A stretch of 6,201 nucleotides of DNA from Vulcanimicrobiota bacterium (lineage in GTDB: Bacteria > Vulcanimicrobiota > Vulcanimicrobiia > Vulcanimicrobiales > Vulcanimicrobiaceae), in NCBI GenBank assembly GCA_003133185.1, contig PKWF01000151.1, positions 1 through 6,201 of the forward strand. Direction: 5' to 3'. Shown piece by piece: positions 5,884-6,201 of the stretch (the first letter of the stretch is position 1; every line of letters begins with the position of its first letter). The translations under genes and the position numbers were made by a program. A model generated the notes under the pieces. It worked only from the letters and a program-made list of their open reading frames with translations, was not told the DNA's origin and ran no database searches.

Positions 5884-6201
5884 ATGCATCTTCGACTTGC
5901 CGTCGTCGTGTTGGTGGCCTTTCTGACTGCGTGCAACAGCAGCAGCAGCACGATCGTCACGCCTGCGCCCGTATCCGTTAACGGTACGGACACCGATTTC
6001 GTCGTGAGCGGGCGTTACATCGACGTGAGCGACGCTCCGGCGGGCTCGTCGCTCCGGCGCGCGGTCGGAGCGAAGTTCTTCATCAAGGGCCTGGTCTATT
6101 GGCCGACGCCGAGCGGGAAAGGCGTGGCCGACCCGCCGATGCTCGACGACGCGCTGCGCGACGGCAACATGGCAGTCTGGTCGCGCGACCTTCCGCTGAT
6201 G
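5884..6201 (+). CDS. Putative lipoprotein, possible glycosidase-like N-terminus (cut by right edge)
   Basis: An open frame of 106 codons starts at ATG 5884 and continues beyond the window without a stop. GAAAGAG at 5868-5874, nine bases upstream, is a plausible ribosome-binding site. The N-terminus MHLRLAVVVLVAFLTAC is a short lipoprotein signal with lipobox LTAC; Cys17 would be lipidated, and the following Asn gives no inner-membrane retention signal, so outer-membrane anchoring is likely if the host is diderm. A Ser run encoded by four AGC repeats acts as a linker. The next part, AKFFIKGLVYWPTPSGKG and later SRDLPLM, resembles the opening of TIM-barrel glycosidases and beta-1,3-glucanosyltransferases (FFIKGVxY...RDIPLM followed by a strand ending in N-T-I-R). 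That would make it a cell-surface carbohydrate-active enzyme, but the catalytic part is outside the window. The lipoprotein call is strong; the enzyme call is tentative. Confidence 0.75.
   Translation, partial: MHLRLAVVVLVAFLTACNSSSSTIVTPAPVSVNGTDTDFVVSGRYIDVSDAPAGSSLRRAVGAKFFIKGLVYWPTPSGKGVADPPMLDDALRDGNMAVWSRDLPLM

Noticed and set aside
5926..5950. AGC trinucleotide repeat as a phase-variation tract
   Set aside because: Four AGC units within the lipoprotein linker change length only in whole codons and are too short to suggest slippage control.
1..6201. Novel defence system, mobile element, CRISPR array or RNA gene
   Set aside because: No transposase, integrase, terminal inverted repeats, direct repeat array, tRNA-like fold or rRNA segment was seen on either strand.

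Overview
The window is a stretch of moderately high to high G+C bacterial DNA. It carries ordinary single-copy metabolic and cell-envelope genes and no recognisable mobile element, CRISPR array, tRNA or rRNA. A lipoprotein signal with a lipobox and an exported Ntn-hydrolase suggest a diderm, probably from an environmental or metagenomic source. The phylum cannot be fixed from the sequence. The leftmost 1.34 kb differs in style from the rest: its codons nearly always end in G or C, and its product resembles actinobacterial secreted phosphoesterases.

Layout: (1) 1-1340, minus strand: a phospholipase C / acid phosphatase-type phosphoesterase, cut by the left window edge at its C-terminus and missing its own start and export signal. 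(2) About 1342-2301, plus strand: a thioredoxin-reductase-like flavoprotein without its N-terminus and without the CxxC redox pair. The two genes are head to head, and both lose their N-termini at the same point near 1340. That points to a rearrangement breakpoint or an assembly chimera. (3) 2302-2562, minus strand: the last ~86 codons of an alpha/beta hydrolase, with no start, ending against the 3' end of the next gene. (4) 2565-3932, minus strand: a two-gene unit of a YdbC/PdxI-type aldo-keto reductase followed, with no spacing, by a Pat/ArsN1-type GNAT acetyltransferase. (5) 4016-5101, plus strand, divergent from the reductase: an exported choloylglycine hydrolase / penicillin V acylase-family enzyme. 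(6) 5267-5836, plus strand: an isoprenylcysteine carboxyl methyltransferase (ICMT)-like membrane methyltransferase starting at GTG. (7) 5884 to the right edge, plus strand: the N-terminus of a lipoprotein that may lead into a glycosidase-like domain.

The genes do not form one pathway. The reductase-acetyltransferase pair is the only convincing operon. I see no new multi-gene system here. The points most worth checking are the two truncation points near 1340 and 2562, and the substituted active-site positions in the flavoprotein and the acetyltransferase.
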